From PGZG01 sp046292765 (GTDB lineage: Bacteria; Pseudomonadota; Gammaproteobacteria; Pseudomonadales; Alcanivoracaceae): a stretch of 64,000 nt of DNA. The notes beneath the pieces were generated by a model, which saw only the letters and a program-made list of their open reading frames with translations, was not told where the DNA came from and ran no database searches. Below are positions 51,786-60,930 of the stretch, one piece after another (position 1 is the stretch's first letter; each line of letters begins with the position of its first letter). Position numbers and translations under genes: made by a program. Where the stretch lies: the NCBI GenBank assembly GCA_046292765.1, contig JBKBQA010000006.1, positions 1 to 64,000 on the forward strand, given 5' to 3'.

Positions 51786-53156
51786 TCAGAACTTGACGGA
51801 CGCCGATGCCGAAATGACGTGAATATCACCGTCTGCGCGTACCGTCTCAAATGGTGCCGGGTCGGAAGGAGAGTTGATGGACGTCAGCTCAAAATCGCGC
51901 TCTTCGAGTTTCTGGTACTGGTAGGCCAGCGAAAGCACCAGTGGGGCATTGATGATAGGTGCACGGTTCAGACGATAGTCACCGCCAACGCCCATCACCA
52001 CCTTGTCAGAATCAAGGAAATTTGCGTCTTGTGAGCGGGAAGATTTCAGTGGCGAATCCTCCAGCGCTATCCCGCCGAAAAACCTGAGTTGGTCAGACCA
52101 GCGGAAGCTGGCTCCGACGCGAGGAACGGTAACGTCCTGGAAACTCAAGGCGGCCTGATCCCTGACGGTATCACCGGCAAACTTACGTTCCAGTTCAGAC
52201 CACTTTTGTTGTTCGACAGAGGCGACAAGCTCGAACTTTCCAAGAGGCAGTAAGATGCTGCCTCCTAACACCTCCGGCTGAAACGAGTCGATGGTAGTCA
52301 GCACGAGATCAAGCCCCGGGTCGGGGATGACACCGGGGATAACCACGTTGGCATCCACACTGACCTCGTAGTCGGTCGCATCGCGCCAGAACAGTGACGC
52401 TTCCAGTCCGTTGAGTCCGAAGGGCATACAGGGCGAGGAACCGCAGAAGAGCTCGGACGTACGGATGTTAAGACCCAGCGCGGGGGATAGGGAGGGCGAG
52501 CCTTCCAGCGATAGCCGCTCGGAATCGGTATTGCCGGCGAGATCAGAGACTGCTTCAAGACGGGCCTTGGCCGCCAGCGTCAAACGTGCTGAAAAGCCGG
52601 CATCGACGCCGCGAACGAAATCACGAACAGCGCCACCAAATGCCAGATAAAGCGGTTGCGACTGGTAGCGGAGGAACTGGCCTTCCTCGGCTGTGTTGGC
52701 CTGAAACGGTAGAATGTTGGACGCGTATTCATCAAGCCCAACGTTTATTCCCAGATACATCGGGCGGAGTGTGTCAGATGCTCCGCCAATACGGGTCTTG
52801 ATTCCTAGTAGCATGAGTTCTGAACTTATATCAGACAGTACGTTGTTCTCACGTATTAGTGGGTCAGACCCCCCCAGCGACTTGGCGCGTAATTCCTGAT
52901 CACCGTATTGCAACACCGCGCTCAACTCGCCTTCCGGGGAGCGGGCCATGGCTGCGGGGTTGTAGTACAACGCCCAGGCGCCGGGTTCAAAAGCGCTGAA
53001 AGCCTGTGCTGAACCAGCGTTGACCGGGCCGAGACCGTAGGTGGATGCGGCATCGCCTGCGCCGGCAAGGGCAAGGTTTGAATGCGCGCTGACTATTAAT
53101 GTGGCCAGAAGCAGAGCGAAGGCGCTCGGTAAGGACCACTGAGTTGTGCATGCCAT
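51786..53156 (-). CDS. FadL-like outer-membrane protein
   Basis: A 456-residue outer-membrane beta-barrel. Signal peptide with cleavage about ALA-GAG. The mature start TYGLGPVNAGSAQAFSAFEPGAWALYYNPAAMARSPEGEL matches FadL/TodX-like proteins (the NPAA signature), and the protein ends with Phe (ISASASVKF), as outer-membrane barrels do. FadL transports hydrophobic substrates. First gene of operon C, with AAAGGAGC upstream of the ATG. Confidence 0.82.
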   Translation of the reverse strand: MACTTQWSLPSAFALLLATLIVSAHSNLALAGAGDAASTYGLGPVNAGSAQAFSAFEPGAWALYYNPAAMARSPEGELSAVLQYGDQELRAKSLGGSDPLIRENNVLSDISSELMLLGIKTRIGGASDTLRPMYLGINVGLDEYASNILPFQANTAEEGQFLRYQSQPLYLAFGGAVRDFVRGVDAGFSARLTLAAKARLEAVSDLAGNTDSERLSLEGSPSLSPALGLNIRTSELFCGSSPCMPFGLNGLEASLFWRDATDYEVSVDANVVIPGVIPDPGLDLVLTTIDSFQPEVLGGSILLPLGKFELVASVEQQKWSELERKFAGDTVRDQAALSFQDVTVPRVGASFRWSDQLRFFGGIALEDSPLKSSRSQDANFLDSDKVVMGVGGDYRLNRAPIINAPLVLSLAYQYQKLEERDFELTSINSPSDPAPFETVRADGDIHVISASASVKF

Positions 53157-53205
53157 GCATTTGCTCCTTTAGCGTTGTTATTTCGGGCAATCCCGAGGGA
53201 ATGTC

Positions 53206-53234
53206 TTGGTTTGGTCGGCCAACCAAATATCAGG
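53206..53234 (-). promoter_or_regulatory. Operon C promoter region with shared palindrome (site C)
   Basis: Minus strand ATTTGGTTGGCCGACCAA (53212-53229), with a CTGATA-like -35 at 53228-53233. The -10 is not convincing. It lies about 50 bp upstream of the FadL-like start codon and continues the motif shared with operons A, B and D. Confidence 0.65.
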
Positions 53235-53420
53235 GCTAGCATATGCAATTGAAAAACTAGCGGGAATAAGTAGAACGAGCGGGTTGGTAAGTAAGCTTTT
53301 CGGGCTGCCTGTCGGTATCAGGCAATCACAGCTGGCGGGGGCATGTCGAAAAAGTGTAACGCATAGTGCGCTCCTTCCTGAAAGCCTCGCAGAGAGCGCA
53401 GGGCGTTATTCAGAGCATCC

Positions 53421-54485
53421 TCAGGCGCCAGACGCCAGGGTGTTTCGTGACCTGACACGCTGCCTGTACTGCTCGGGCGGTTGGCCGAACCAGCGTTTGA
53501 ACGCACGCCTGAAATTGGCGCTGTCGTGATAGTTCATCAACGCGGCGATGTCCTCGATCGACAGTTTGCTGTCGCACAGGTAGCTGGCCGCCTGCTGGGA
53601 CAGGATGTCGTCACGAATTTGTCGAAAACTGCTGTTCTCCTGTTTGAGCTTGCGGGCCAGAGTGCGTTTGTTCATGAACAGGGAGGCTGCGGCTTCTTCT
53701 TCACTGAGCGTGCCGGGTGGTCGGGACAGCATCATCTTCTTGAGCCGGGTCTGGTAGTTCGGTTTATGGGTCGGAAGTTGCGCTAGCATGGCTTCGCACT
53801 GCTGCAGGGCAAGGCGGTAGTTTTCATGATTGGCGGAGGCGTTTGGTTCCTGGCACAGCGTCATCGGCAATTTGAGCGTCAACTGATCACAACCAAAGCG
53901 AATCCGCCCGGACAAATACTCGGAATAGAGAGCATGGTACTCGGGTGCCGGATGGGTAAAGCCTATTTCGGCCTCATACAGGGGCCGGCCGACAATGAAT
54001 TCGCCGAATTCGAGCAGCACTTTGATAATCGTGTCCGCCAGGCAGCGCTGGAGGTCTGCGTCCAGCGGCACCTGGAAATCCAGCCTGCACTCCAGATGTT
54101 CTTCAACCTGCCGCAAATGCAGCTGGATAACGCTGGCGCGGGTGGGCAGGAAGGTGTGTATAGCCCGTAATGCGCTGAGCAGGTCCGGGCTGCTGGAGGC
54201 GGCAAATCCCATCGCACCGTGGGTTGCCGGGGTCAGGCGTTTGCCCAGACGTAATCCGAATTCCGGCTGGCCGGACAGCGCCAGCGCGTTGCGCAAGACT
54301 CGTACCTGCTGGGCCGGTGTGAGCAGGCTGTCCTCGCTCAGGAACTGCTCGACGTCAAGAGCCGTGCCACGCAGTAAAATGGGCAACTGCCTGACTGTCA
54401 GGTCCAGCTCACGGGCGATAATCCGCGAATAGTTCGACGGAATATCGGCTGCCAGATTTTGCCAGCCATCTGCCTGGTTTGTCAT
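53421..54485 (-). CDS. AraC-family regulator, probably of the CYP153 operon
   Basis: A 354-residue regulator with an N-terminal Arabinose_bd-type domain (GMN residues, VRVLRNALALSGQPEFGLRLG) and the C-terminal double HTH (SRPPGTLSEEEAAASLFMNK then YLCDSKLSIEDIAALMNYHD). It is divergent from the CYP153 operon with the start codons about 130 bp apart, so it is the likely activator, similar in placement to AlkS-like or AraC regulators of alkane genes. Confidence 0.85.
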   Translation of the reverse strand: MTNQADGWQNLAADIPSNYSRIIARELDLTVRQLPILLRGTALDVEQFLSEDSLLTPAQQVRVLRNALALSGQPEFGLRLGKRLTPATHGAMGFAASSSPDLLSALRAIHTFLPTRASVIQLHLRQVEEHLECRLDFQVPLDADLQRCLADTIIKVLLEFGEFIVGRPLYEAEIGFTHPAPEYHALYSEYLSGRIRFGCDQLTLKLPMTLCQEPNASANHENYRLALQQCEAMLAQLPTHKPNYQTRLKKMMLSRPPGTLSEEEAAASLFMNKRTLARKLKQENSSFRQIRDDILSQQAASYLCDSKLSIEDIAALMNYHDSANFRRAFKRWFGQPPEQYRQRVRSRNTLASGA

Positions 54486-54522
54486 TGGTGTGGCCTCATT
54501 GCAATGCGTTCAAATTGTCTCT

Positions 54523-54552
54523 AAATGACCCCCTTCGTGTCAAGAAATGACC
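54523..54552 (+). promoter_or_regulatory. Direct repeat, candidate AraC-type operator
   Basis: AAATGACC occurs at 54523-54530 and again at 54545-54552, 22 bp apart centre to centre (two helical turns) in the gap between the AraC gene and the ferredoxin gene. Direct repeats at about this spacing are typical AraC-family half-sites. Confidence 0.55.
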
Positions 54553-54612
54553 TCGCCGCCATGTCGGCGCGGAATCACTATCCGAGCACAAGTTACTCGC
54601 AGGAGAGAGGCA

Positions 54613-54933
54613 GTGGGCAAGATTACCTTCGTTGAACATGACAATACCGCACATGTTACAGAGTTCGAGGCTGGCACCACGCTGATGCAAGTGGCTGTCG
54701 ATAACGCTGTTCCCGGCATCGACGGTGATTGTGGCGGGGAGTGCGCATGCGGAACCTGTCACATGATCGTTGCGGATGAGTGGTTCGGGAAGACTGGCGT
54801 GATTGGTGATGCTGAAGAGCAGATGCTGTCTATGACCCCGGAGCGGGCGAGAACCTCGCGCTTGGGCTGCCAGATCAAGATCACTGAGGCGATGGACGGC
54901 ATGACCGTTCATTTACCAGAATTTCAGATGTAA
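54613..54933 (+). CDS. 2Fe-2S ferredoxin of the CYP153 system
   Basis: A 106-residue adrenodoxin/putidaredoxin-type ferredoxin. Cluster ligands are C40, C46, C49 and C86 (GGECACGTCH and GCQIK). It passes electrons from the reductase to the P450 in the same operon. It uses a GTG start with GGAGAGAGG upstream. The preceding in-frame ATG (54547) would add sequence that is not part of a ferredoxin. Confidence 0.94.
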   Translation: MGKITFVEHDNTAHVTEFEAGTTLMQVAVDNAVPGIDGDCGGECACGTCHMIVADEWFGKTGVIGDAEEQMLSMTPERARTSRLGCQIKITEAMDGMTVHLPEFQM

Positions 54934-54947
54934 GTACGGAGGACACC

Positions 54948-56360
54948 ATGTCAACGAAATTGAGCGCAACTGATGCCATCCAGACCAAAATGATCAATGC
55001 AACATCCAGAGTGGTGCCAATGCACTGGCAAATCCAGGCGTTGAAGACCTTGATGAAGGCAAAGAAGAAGATCATCGGTGCGCGGCGACCCCCACTCAAC
55101 TTTGTCGAAACCTCTGTGCCTGATGTCAACACACTAGCGATTGAGGACATCGACCTCAGTAACCCTTTTTTATACCGGCAAGACCAGTGGCGCGCCTACT
55201 TCAAGCGGCTGCGTGATGAGGCGCCGGTGCACTACCAGAAGAAAAGTCCATTCGGGCCATTCTGGTCGGTGACGCGCTATGAAGACATTCTGTTCGTGGA
55301 CAAGAATCACGAGCTGTTTTCCTCCGAGCCGCAAATCGTGCTGGGCGATCCCCCGGAAGGGCTGTCGGTGGAAATGTTTATCGCCATGGATCCGCCCAAG
55401 CATGATGTGCAGCGCCGGGCGGTTCAGGGTGTGGTCGCGCCGCAGAATTTGAAGGAAATGGAAGGGCTGATCCGCGCGCGTGCCGGGGAGGTGCTCGACA
55501 GTCTGCCTATGGGCGAAGCCTTCAATTGGGTGCCGACCGTGTCGAAGGAACTGACGGGGCGCATGCTGGCCACGTTGCTTGACTTCCCTTATGAGGAACG
55601 TCACAAGCTGGTTGACTGGTCGGATAGATTGTCCGGCGCAGCATCGGCAACCGGCGGTGAGTTTACCGATGAAGATGGCATGTTTGACGACGCCGCAGAC
55701 ATGGCGTGGTCGTTCTCCAGACTTTGGCGCGACAAGGAGGCACGCCGCGCGGCTGGCGAAGAACCTGGTTTCGATTTGATCAGCATGCTGCAGAGCAGCG
55801 CAGATACAAAGGATTTGATCAATCGTCCGATGGAGTTTATCGGTAATCTGGCGCTGCTTATTGTTGGTGGCAATGACACCACACGCAACTCCATGAGCGG
55901 CGGCGTGCTGGCCCTGAACCAGTTCCCCGAGGAATTCGCCAAACTGAAGGCGAATCCTGCGCTGATTCCGAACATGGTCTCGGAAATCATCCGCTGGCAA
56001 ACCCCGCTGGCGCATATGCGCCGGGTCGCCACGCAGGACGTGGAGCTGCGCGGTCAGACCATCAAGAAGGGTGATCGTGTGTTGATGTGGTATGCCTCGG
56101 GCAACCGGGACGAGCGCAAGTTCGAAAACCCCGATCAATTCATCATTGACCGCAAGGACGCACGAAATCATATGTCGTTTGGCTACGGCGTTCACCGTTG
56201 CATGGGCAACCGTCTGGCTGAACTACAACTGCGCATCCTCTGGGAAGAACTGCTCAAGCGTTTTGACAACATCGAAGTTATCGGCGAACCGGAGCGCGTG
56301 CAGTCTAACTTCGTGCGGGGCTATTCCAGATTGATGGTCAAACTGACGGCAAAAAATTAA
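54948..56360 (+). CDS. CYP153-family alkane hydroxylase
   Basis: A 470-residue cytochrome P450 similar to CYP153A, the soluble terminal alkane hydroxylase of Alcanivorax and Acinetobacter. The I-helix reads LLIVGGNDTTRNSMSGG, the ExxR is in VSEIIRW and the haem cysteine C418 is in FGYGVHRCMGNRLAELQ. It hydroxylates medium-chain n-alkanes at the terminal carbon. Its stop overlaps the next start by one base. Confidence 0.93.
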   Translation: MSTKLSATDAIQTKMINATSRVVPMHWQIQALKTLMKAKKKIIGARRPPLNFVETSVPDVNTLAIEDIDLSNPFLYRQDQWRAYFKRLRDEAPVHYQKKSPFGPFWSVTRYEDILFVDKNHELFSSEPQIVLGDPPEGLSVEMFIAMDPPKHDVQRRAVQGVVAPQNLKEMEGLIRARAGEVLDSLPMGEAFNWVPTVSKELTGRMLATLLDFPYEERHKLVDWSDRLSGAASATGGEFTDEDGMFDDAADMAWSFSRLWRDKEARRAAGEEPGFDLISMLQSSADTKDLINRPMEFIGNLALLIVGGNDTTRNSMSGGVLALNQFPEEFAKLKANPALIPNMVSEIIRWQTPLAHMRRVATQDVELRGQTIKKGDRVLMWYASGNRDERKFENPDQFIIDRKDARNHMSFGYGVHRCMGNRLAELQLRILWEELLKRFDNIEVIGEPERVQSNFVRGYSRLMVKLTAKN

Positions 56361-58015
56361 TGAACCGTCCGGCTAAGATGGCGCCTGAACAATTCGATTA
56401 TGTGGTGGTCGGTGCGGGCTCAGCCGGATGTGCCGTCGCCAGCCGACTGTCTGAGAGTGGTCGCTATTCCGTGCTGCTGCTCGAAGCCGGTCCTGAGAGC
56501 CGCCGTAATCCTTTTGTGAGCATGCCGCTGGGTTTTCTGCAGCTGATGTTCAGTCGCCGCTACAACTGGCAGTTCAATACCGAACCGCAGCGTCACATGC
56601 GCGGCCGCGCGCTGTTCCAACCGCGCGGCAAGATGCTTGGCGGCTCCAGCGGCATAAACGCGCAGGTCTATATCCGCGGGCATGCCTGGGACTATGACGA
56701 GTGGGCACGCCTGGGTTGCAACGGCTGGTCGTACACCGAGGTGCTGCCTTACTTTCGCAGGTCCGAACATTTCGAGCCGAAGCTGACGTCGGCTGAGGCA
56801 GCGTTTCACGGTCAGGGCGGTCCACTCAATGTGGCCGAGCGCCGCTATACCAATCCGCTGAGCGTGGCGTTCGTCGAGGCGGCGACACAGGCGGGCTACC
56901 GGCGCAATACGGATTTCAACGGCAGTGAACAGGAGGGCGTGGGGTTCTACTACGCCTATCAGAAGGACGGTGCGCGCTGCAGCAATGCGCGGGCGTATCT
57001 TGAACCCGCTGCGGGGCGCTCCAGCCTGACTGTCCGCAGTGATGCGCAAGTTACCCGTGTACTGCTCGAGGGTACCCGCGCCATCGGCGTCGAGTACCGC
57101 AGTCTGCAGGGGCTGGCGCAGGTCCGTGCCGGGCGTGAGGTTGTACTCTGCGGCGGCGCGTTCAACTCGCCGCAACTGCTGATGCTATCCGGTATCGGTC
57201 CGCGCGAGGAACTGTCCCGGCATGGCATTGAACTGCGTCATGCGCTGGAAGGAGTCGGTCAGAATCTCCAGGATCATATTGACGTGTTCGTTCGCGTCAG
57301 AGCGCGTAGCCGTGAGGGTATCTCAATGCATCCGAGCTACTGGTTCAAGGGGCTGTGGGCTTTGCTGCAATACCTGAGCAGTCGGCGTGGCGTGCTGTCG
57401 AGTAACGGAGCCGAGGCTGGAGGCTTCATTCGCTCCCGGTCCGAGGAGCCGATACCCGACCTGCAACTGCACTTCGGGCCAATGCTGTATGCCGACCACG
57501 GGCGCGACATGAAGACCGCGATAAGCGGATATGGCTACATAGTCATGATCTATGGGCTCAGACCGTTGTCGCGCGGCCGGGTCGCTCTGCGCAGTGCCGA
57601 CCCGTTCGCGGCGCCGCTGATCGACCCCAACTACATGGCCGAGCCAGCCGACGTTGAGCAGCTCGTTCGTGGAGTGCATCTGGTACGCAGGATCCTGGCG
57701 CAACCCGCCTTCACGCAGCATCACGAGATCGAGGTGTCGCCCGGGCCGGCGCTGCATAATGATGATGAACTTGCCGAATGGGTGCGGCGCAGCGGTGAGT
57801 CGGCATATCACCCTGTCGGCACCTGCAAGATGGGCATCGATTCGATGGCCGTGGTCGATCCGCGTCTGCGCGTTTATGGACTGCAATGCCTGCGGGTGGT
57901 CGATGCCTCCATCATGCCGACGCTGGTCGGCGGCAACACCAATCAGCCGGCGACCATGATTGGCGAGAAGGGCGCCGCGATGATACTTGAGGATGCCGAG
58001 ACCTTCGGCGGCTGA
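56360..58015 (+). CDS. alkJ: GMC-family alcohol dehydrogenase of the CYP153 operon
   Basis: A 551-residue GMC flavoprotein with VVVGAGSAGCAVASRLSESG, PRGKMLGGSSGINAQVYIRG and the C-terminal YHPVGTCKMG and GNTNQPATMIGEKGA. Presumably oxidises the 1-alkanol made by CYP153 to aldehyde at the membrane. It is strongly similar in layout to the operon A enzyme. The ATG overlaps the P450 stop by one base. Confidence 0.9.
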   Translation: MNRPAKMAPEQFDYVVVGAGSAGCAVASRLSESGRYSVLLLEAGPESRRNPFVSMPLGFLQLMFSRRYNWQFNTEPQRHMRGRALFQPRGKMLGGSSGINAQVYIRGHAWDYDEWARLGCNGWSYTEVLPYFRRSEHFEPKLTSAEAAFHGQGGPLNVAERRYTNPLSVAFVEAATQAGYRRNTDFNGSEQEGVGFYYAYQKDGARCSNARAYLEPAAGRSSLTVRSDAQVTRVLLEGTRAIGVEYRSLQGLAQVRAGREVVLCGGAFNSPQLLMLSGIGPREELSRHGIELRHALEGVGQNLQDHIDVFVRVRARSREGISMHPSYWFKGLWALLQYLSSRRGVLSSNGAEAGGFIRSRSEEPIPDLQLHFGPMLYADHGRDMKTAISGYGYIVMIYGLRPLSRGRVALRSADPFAAPLIDPNYMAEPADVEQLVRGVHLVRRILAQPAFTQHHEIEVSPGPALHNDDELAEWVRRSGESAYHPVGTCKMGIDSMAVVDPRLRVYGLQCLRVVDASIMPTLVGGNTNQPATMIGEKGAAMILEDAETFGG

Positions 58016-58139
58016 TCGCAGTGTACGGGGTGTCGCGGGGCGCGGTTCACATTAGAGCCAGCCGACCTTGTACTCGTCCCGGTTGGCATTTGGACTCTGC
58101 GCAATCCGGCCCCAGGGCGCAGCTAAAGAGAGAGAGGCT

Positions 58140-59372
58140 ATGGTAAACAAACAGCGAGATGTGACGGTCATCGTTGGAGGTGGGCACGCAGCAGGTGCGC
58201 TCCTGACAACCTTGCTGCAAAGAAAATATCAACATGAGGTAGTTCTGGTGGGCGAAGAACCCCATCCACCCTACCAGCGACCGCCTCTGTCCAAGAATTA
58301 CCTGGCAGGAGAGGTTGATCAGGCATCGCTGTACCTGAAGCCGCGCTCGGTGTACGAGAACGCGGGCCAGCAGTTGCGTCTCGGTGTGCGCGTCGAACAG
58401 ATTGATCGAAACAACAAGACCATCAGGCTGTCGGATCAGAGCATGTTGAAATACGACCGACTGGTCCTGGCCACGGGCTCACACGTTCGGCGTCTGAACG
58501 CACCCGGGGCTGGCTTGAAGGGCATTCATTATCTGCATGACATCGCTGATACAGATGCCCTGCGTGAACAATTAGTCCCCGGGAAGCGTCTGGTTATCGT
58601 CGGTGGTGGTTATATCGGCCTTGAGGTGGCTGCCAGCGCCATAAAAAAAGGTGTCAATGTCACGGTGCTGGAAGCTGCCGAGCGCCTTATGCAACGCGTG
58701 ACCGGCCCGGAGATGTCGGCATTCTTGAATGCCAGACACAGTGCCGCTGGCGTGGATGTACGATTGAACACGGCGGTCACCGGTTTCGAAGCGGGTGATC
58801 AGGGTCGTGTGGCTGGCGTGACCCTGGCAAATGGAGACACTGTACCGGCCGACATCGTACTCGTCTCGATTGGCGTTATACCGGAAACCACTCTTGCTGA
58901 AACTGCCGGGCTGCCCTGTGATGACGGTATTGTCGTGGATGAGTTTACCTGTACCGGTGATCCCGACATTCTGGCGATTGGCGACTGTACCCGCCACCGC
59001 AATCTTTTCTTCGAGAAAATGCAACGGCTTGAGTCTGTCGCCAACGCGGTTGATCAGGCCCGTACTGCAGCGGCCACTCTGATGGGCGAGGAGAAGCCCT
59101 ACGATAGCGCCCCGTGGTTCTGGTCGAATCAGTATGACGTTCGCCTGCAGATGGTGGGGCTATCGCAAAATCATGATCAGCGTGTACTGCGCGGCAGCAC
59201 CGAGGATAAGGAATTTGCGGTGTTTTATCTCCGCGGGGGCAGTGTCATCGCTGTTGATGCGGTCAATCTGCCCATTGCCTTTATGGTTGGCAAGCAGTTG
59301 GTGCAGCACCGCAAGAGCGTTTGCGCTAAAGCATTGAGTGATCCTCGTACTGATTTGAAGTCTCTGGTCTGA
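58140..59372 (+). CDS. Ferredoxin reductase of the CYP153 system
   Basis: A 410-residue FAD-dependent ferredoxin-NAD(P) reductase. FAD motif VIVGGGHAAGALLTTLL, NAD-binding motif VIVGGGYIGLEVAASAI and the ATGSHVRRL box. It supplies electrons to the ferredoxin at 54613. The ATG at 58140 was chosen because it opens the FAD domain (AAAGAGAGAGAGG upstream). It overlaps the converging operon D gene by 47 bp at its 3' end. Confidence 0.92.
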   Translation: MVNKQRDVTVIVGGGHAAGALLTTLLQRKYQHEVVLVGEEPHPPYQRPPLSKNYLAGEVDQASLYLKPRSVYENAGQQLRLGVRVEQIDRNNKTIRLSDQSMLKYDRLVLATGSHVRRLNAPGAGLKGIHYLHDIADTDALREQLVPGKRLVIVGGGYIGLEVAASAIKKGVNVTVLEAAERLMQRVTGPEMSAFLNARHSAAGVDVRLNTAVTGFEAGDQGRVAGVTLANGDTVPADIVLVSIGVIPETTLAETAGLPCDDGIVVDEFTCTGDPDILAIGDCTRHRNLFFEKMQRLESVANAVDQARTAAATLMGEEKPYDSAPWFWSNQYDVRLQMVGLSQNHDQRVLRGSTEDKEFAVFYLRGGSVIAVDAVNLPIAFMVGKQLVQHRKSVCAKALSDPRTDLKSLV

Positions 59373-60930
59373 AACTGCCTCTCGCGCCGTTGCTCTTCAG
59401 AAACAGGTAATTGTCCATCGACAGATGCTTTGCTCGCCACAACATTTCCACCGAGGTCGAGGGGCGAAGCATGGGCGCGTCGCCGTGGTGGTCGAAGTAA
59501 TAGCTGTTGGAGAGCGCGCAGTTGTGGTTCAGAAATACGGTGTTCTGCTGCCGCTGCTGAATGTTCTGAAAGTAGCGGTCATGCACGGTCTGCCGGATTT
59601 CCACCCGGGTTGCCTTGCGCCGGCGGGCTTCGCGGATGCAGCGTGAAATATGAATGGAATTTCCTTCCACCATCTTGAAGTAGGAGGTGCCAATCAATGC
59701 ATACGGGCCGAGCATGATGTAAAAGTTCGGATACCCCGGAACGGTCAAGCCTTCGTAGGCCTGATAGCGGTTATCGTGCCAGAACTGGCCGAGATCAACG
59801 CCATTACTGCCGATCAGCTCGAACGAGGGAATGTTGCCCTTTTCGAAGGTTTTATAGCCGGTGGCAAGCACCAGTACATCAATGCGTCGCGATTTGCCAT
59901 CGTTGGTGGTGATGCCCTGTCGGGTAATGCGCTGGATGGGCGTCGTGACCAGTTCGACATTGTCGCGGGCGAACGTTGTGAAGTACTCGTTGGAGAAAGT
60001 CGGCCGCTTGCAACCAAAGCCATAGCCCGGGCTGAGTTTTTCCCACAGATCCTGTCTGCTGGGGAGCTGCTCTCGCATATTGTCGAGTGCGGCCTTCTCA
60101 CAGGCGCGCACGATCCAGGGGGCCTGGCGATAATAGATCGCCGACAGCACCATCAGGGTTTCGCTGGCCAGATCGGTTACGCTGCGAACGCCACTTTGCA
60201 GGGTGGGTAAGGCACGAAACAGGCTTTTCAGCCAGCCGGGCAACAGCCGGTCCGGCTTTTTCAGAACCCAGATCGGGGTGCGTTGATAGACATCAAGCTG
60301 TTTCGCTTGACGAGCGATCTCCGGCACCAGTTGCACGGCGGTGGCACCGGTGCCGATGACGGCAACGCGTTTGTCTGTCAGGTCCATGTCTTCAGGCCAG
60401 CGGGCCGTGTGGACAATTTCTCCCTCGAAGGCATCAAGACCTTCGATATCCGGCAGCTTGGGGGAGATCAGCCCGCCGCAGGCGGAGACCAGATGCCGGC
60501 CACGCAATGTTTCGCCACTCGCCAGACTGATTACCCAGAGATTGTTTTCCGTGTCGAATTGCGCCCGTTCCACTTCGACGCCGAAGCGGATATGGCGGTA
60601 GATGCCGTATTTGGACGATACCTGCCGGGTGTACTGATACAACTCGCTGCCCGGAGCGAATACCCGGGACCAGTTCGCGTTTTGCTCGAACGAAAAAGAG
60701 TAGGTGAACGAGGTGATGTCCACGGCAATACCGGGATAGCGATTGTCACGCCAGGTACCACCGACATCATTGCTACGCTCGAGGATCAGGATGTCGTCGA
60801 CGCCGTCCGCCTTGAGCTGGATGGCGGCACCGATGCCGGAGATGCCGGCGCCGACAATAATCACTTCGTGATCAGGAAGGACAGCGGAAGGACGCCGGGT
60901 TTGATCGGCGGTGAAAGCAGCCATGTTCAT
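59326..60930 (-). CDS. Type I Baeyer-Villiger monooxygenase
   Basis: A 534-residue flavin monooxygenase. GxGxxG in IIVGAGISGIGAAIQL, the BVMO signature FEGEIVHTARWPE, and a second Rossmann GTGATAVQLVP. It converts a ketone to an ester with O2 and NADPH. It is the last gene of operon D. Its start forms an ATGA overlap with the preceding esterase gene, and its 3' end overlaps the ferredoxin reductase gene on the other strand by 47 bp. Confidence 0.9.
   Translation of the reverse strand: MNMAAFTADQTRRPSAVLPDHEVIIVGAGISGIGAAIQLKADGVDDILILERSNDVGGTWRDNRYPGIAVDITSFTYSFSFEQNANWSRVFAPGSELYQYTRQVSSKYGIYRHIRFGVEVERAQFDTENNLWVISLASGETLRGRHLVSACGGLISPKLPDIEGLDAFEGEIVHTARWPEDMDLTDKRVAVIGTGATAVQLVPEIARQAKQLDVYQRTPIWVLKKPDRLLPGWLKSLFRALPTLQSGVRSVTDLASETLMVLSAIYYRQAPWIVRACEKAALDNMREQLPSRQDLWEKLSPGYGFGCKRPTFSNEYFTTFARDNVELVTTPIQRITRQGITTNDGKSRRIDVLVLATGYKTFEKGNIPSFELIGSNGVDLGQFWHDNRYQAYEGLTVPGYPNFYIMLGPYALIGTSYFKMVEGNSIHISRCIREARRRKATRVEIRQTVHDRYFQNIQQRQQNTVFLNHNCALSNSYYFDHHGDAPMLRPSTSVEMLWRAKHLSMDNYLFLKSNGARGSFRPETSNQYEDHSML

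Noticed and set aside
54490..54612. Copy of the shared palindrome upstream of the CYP153 operon
   Set aside because: TTGGTGTGG at 54485-54493 lacks the CG centre and the second arm, so it is not counted as a site.
55170..56195. 341-residue minus-strand frame opposite CYP153
   Set aside because: Antisense shadow of the P450 coding sequence; no start signal or family motif.
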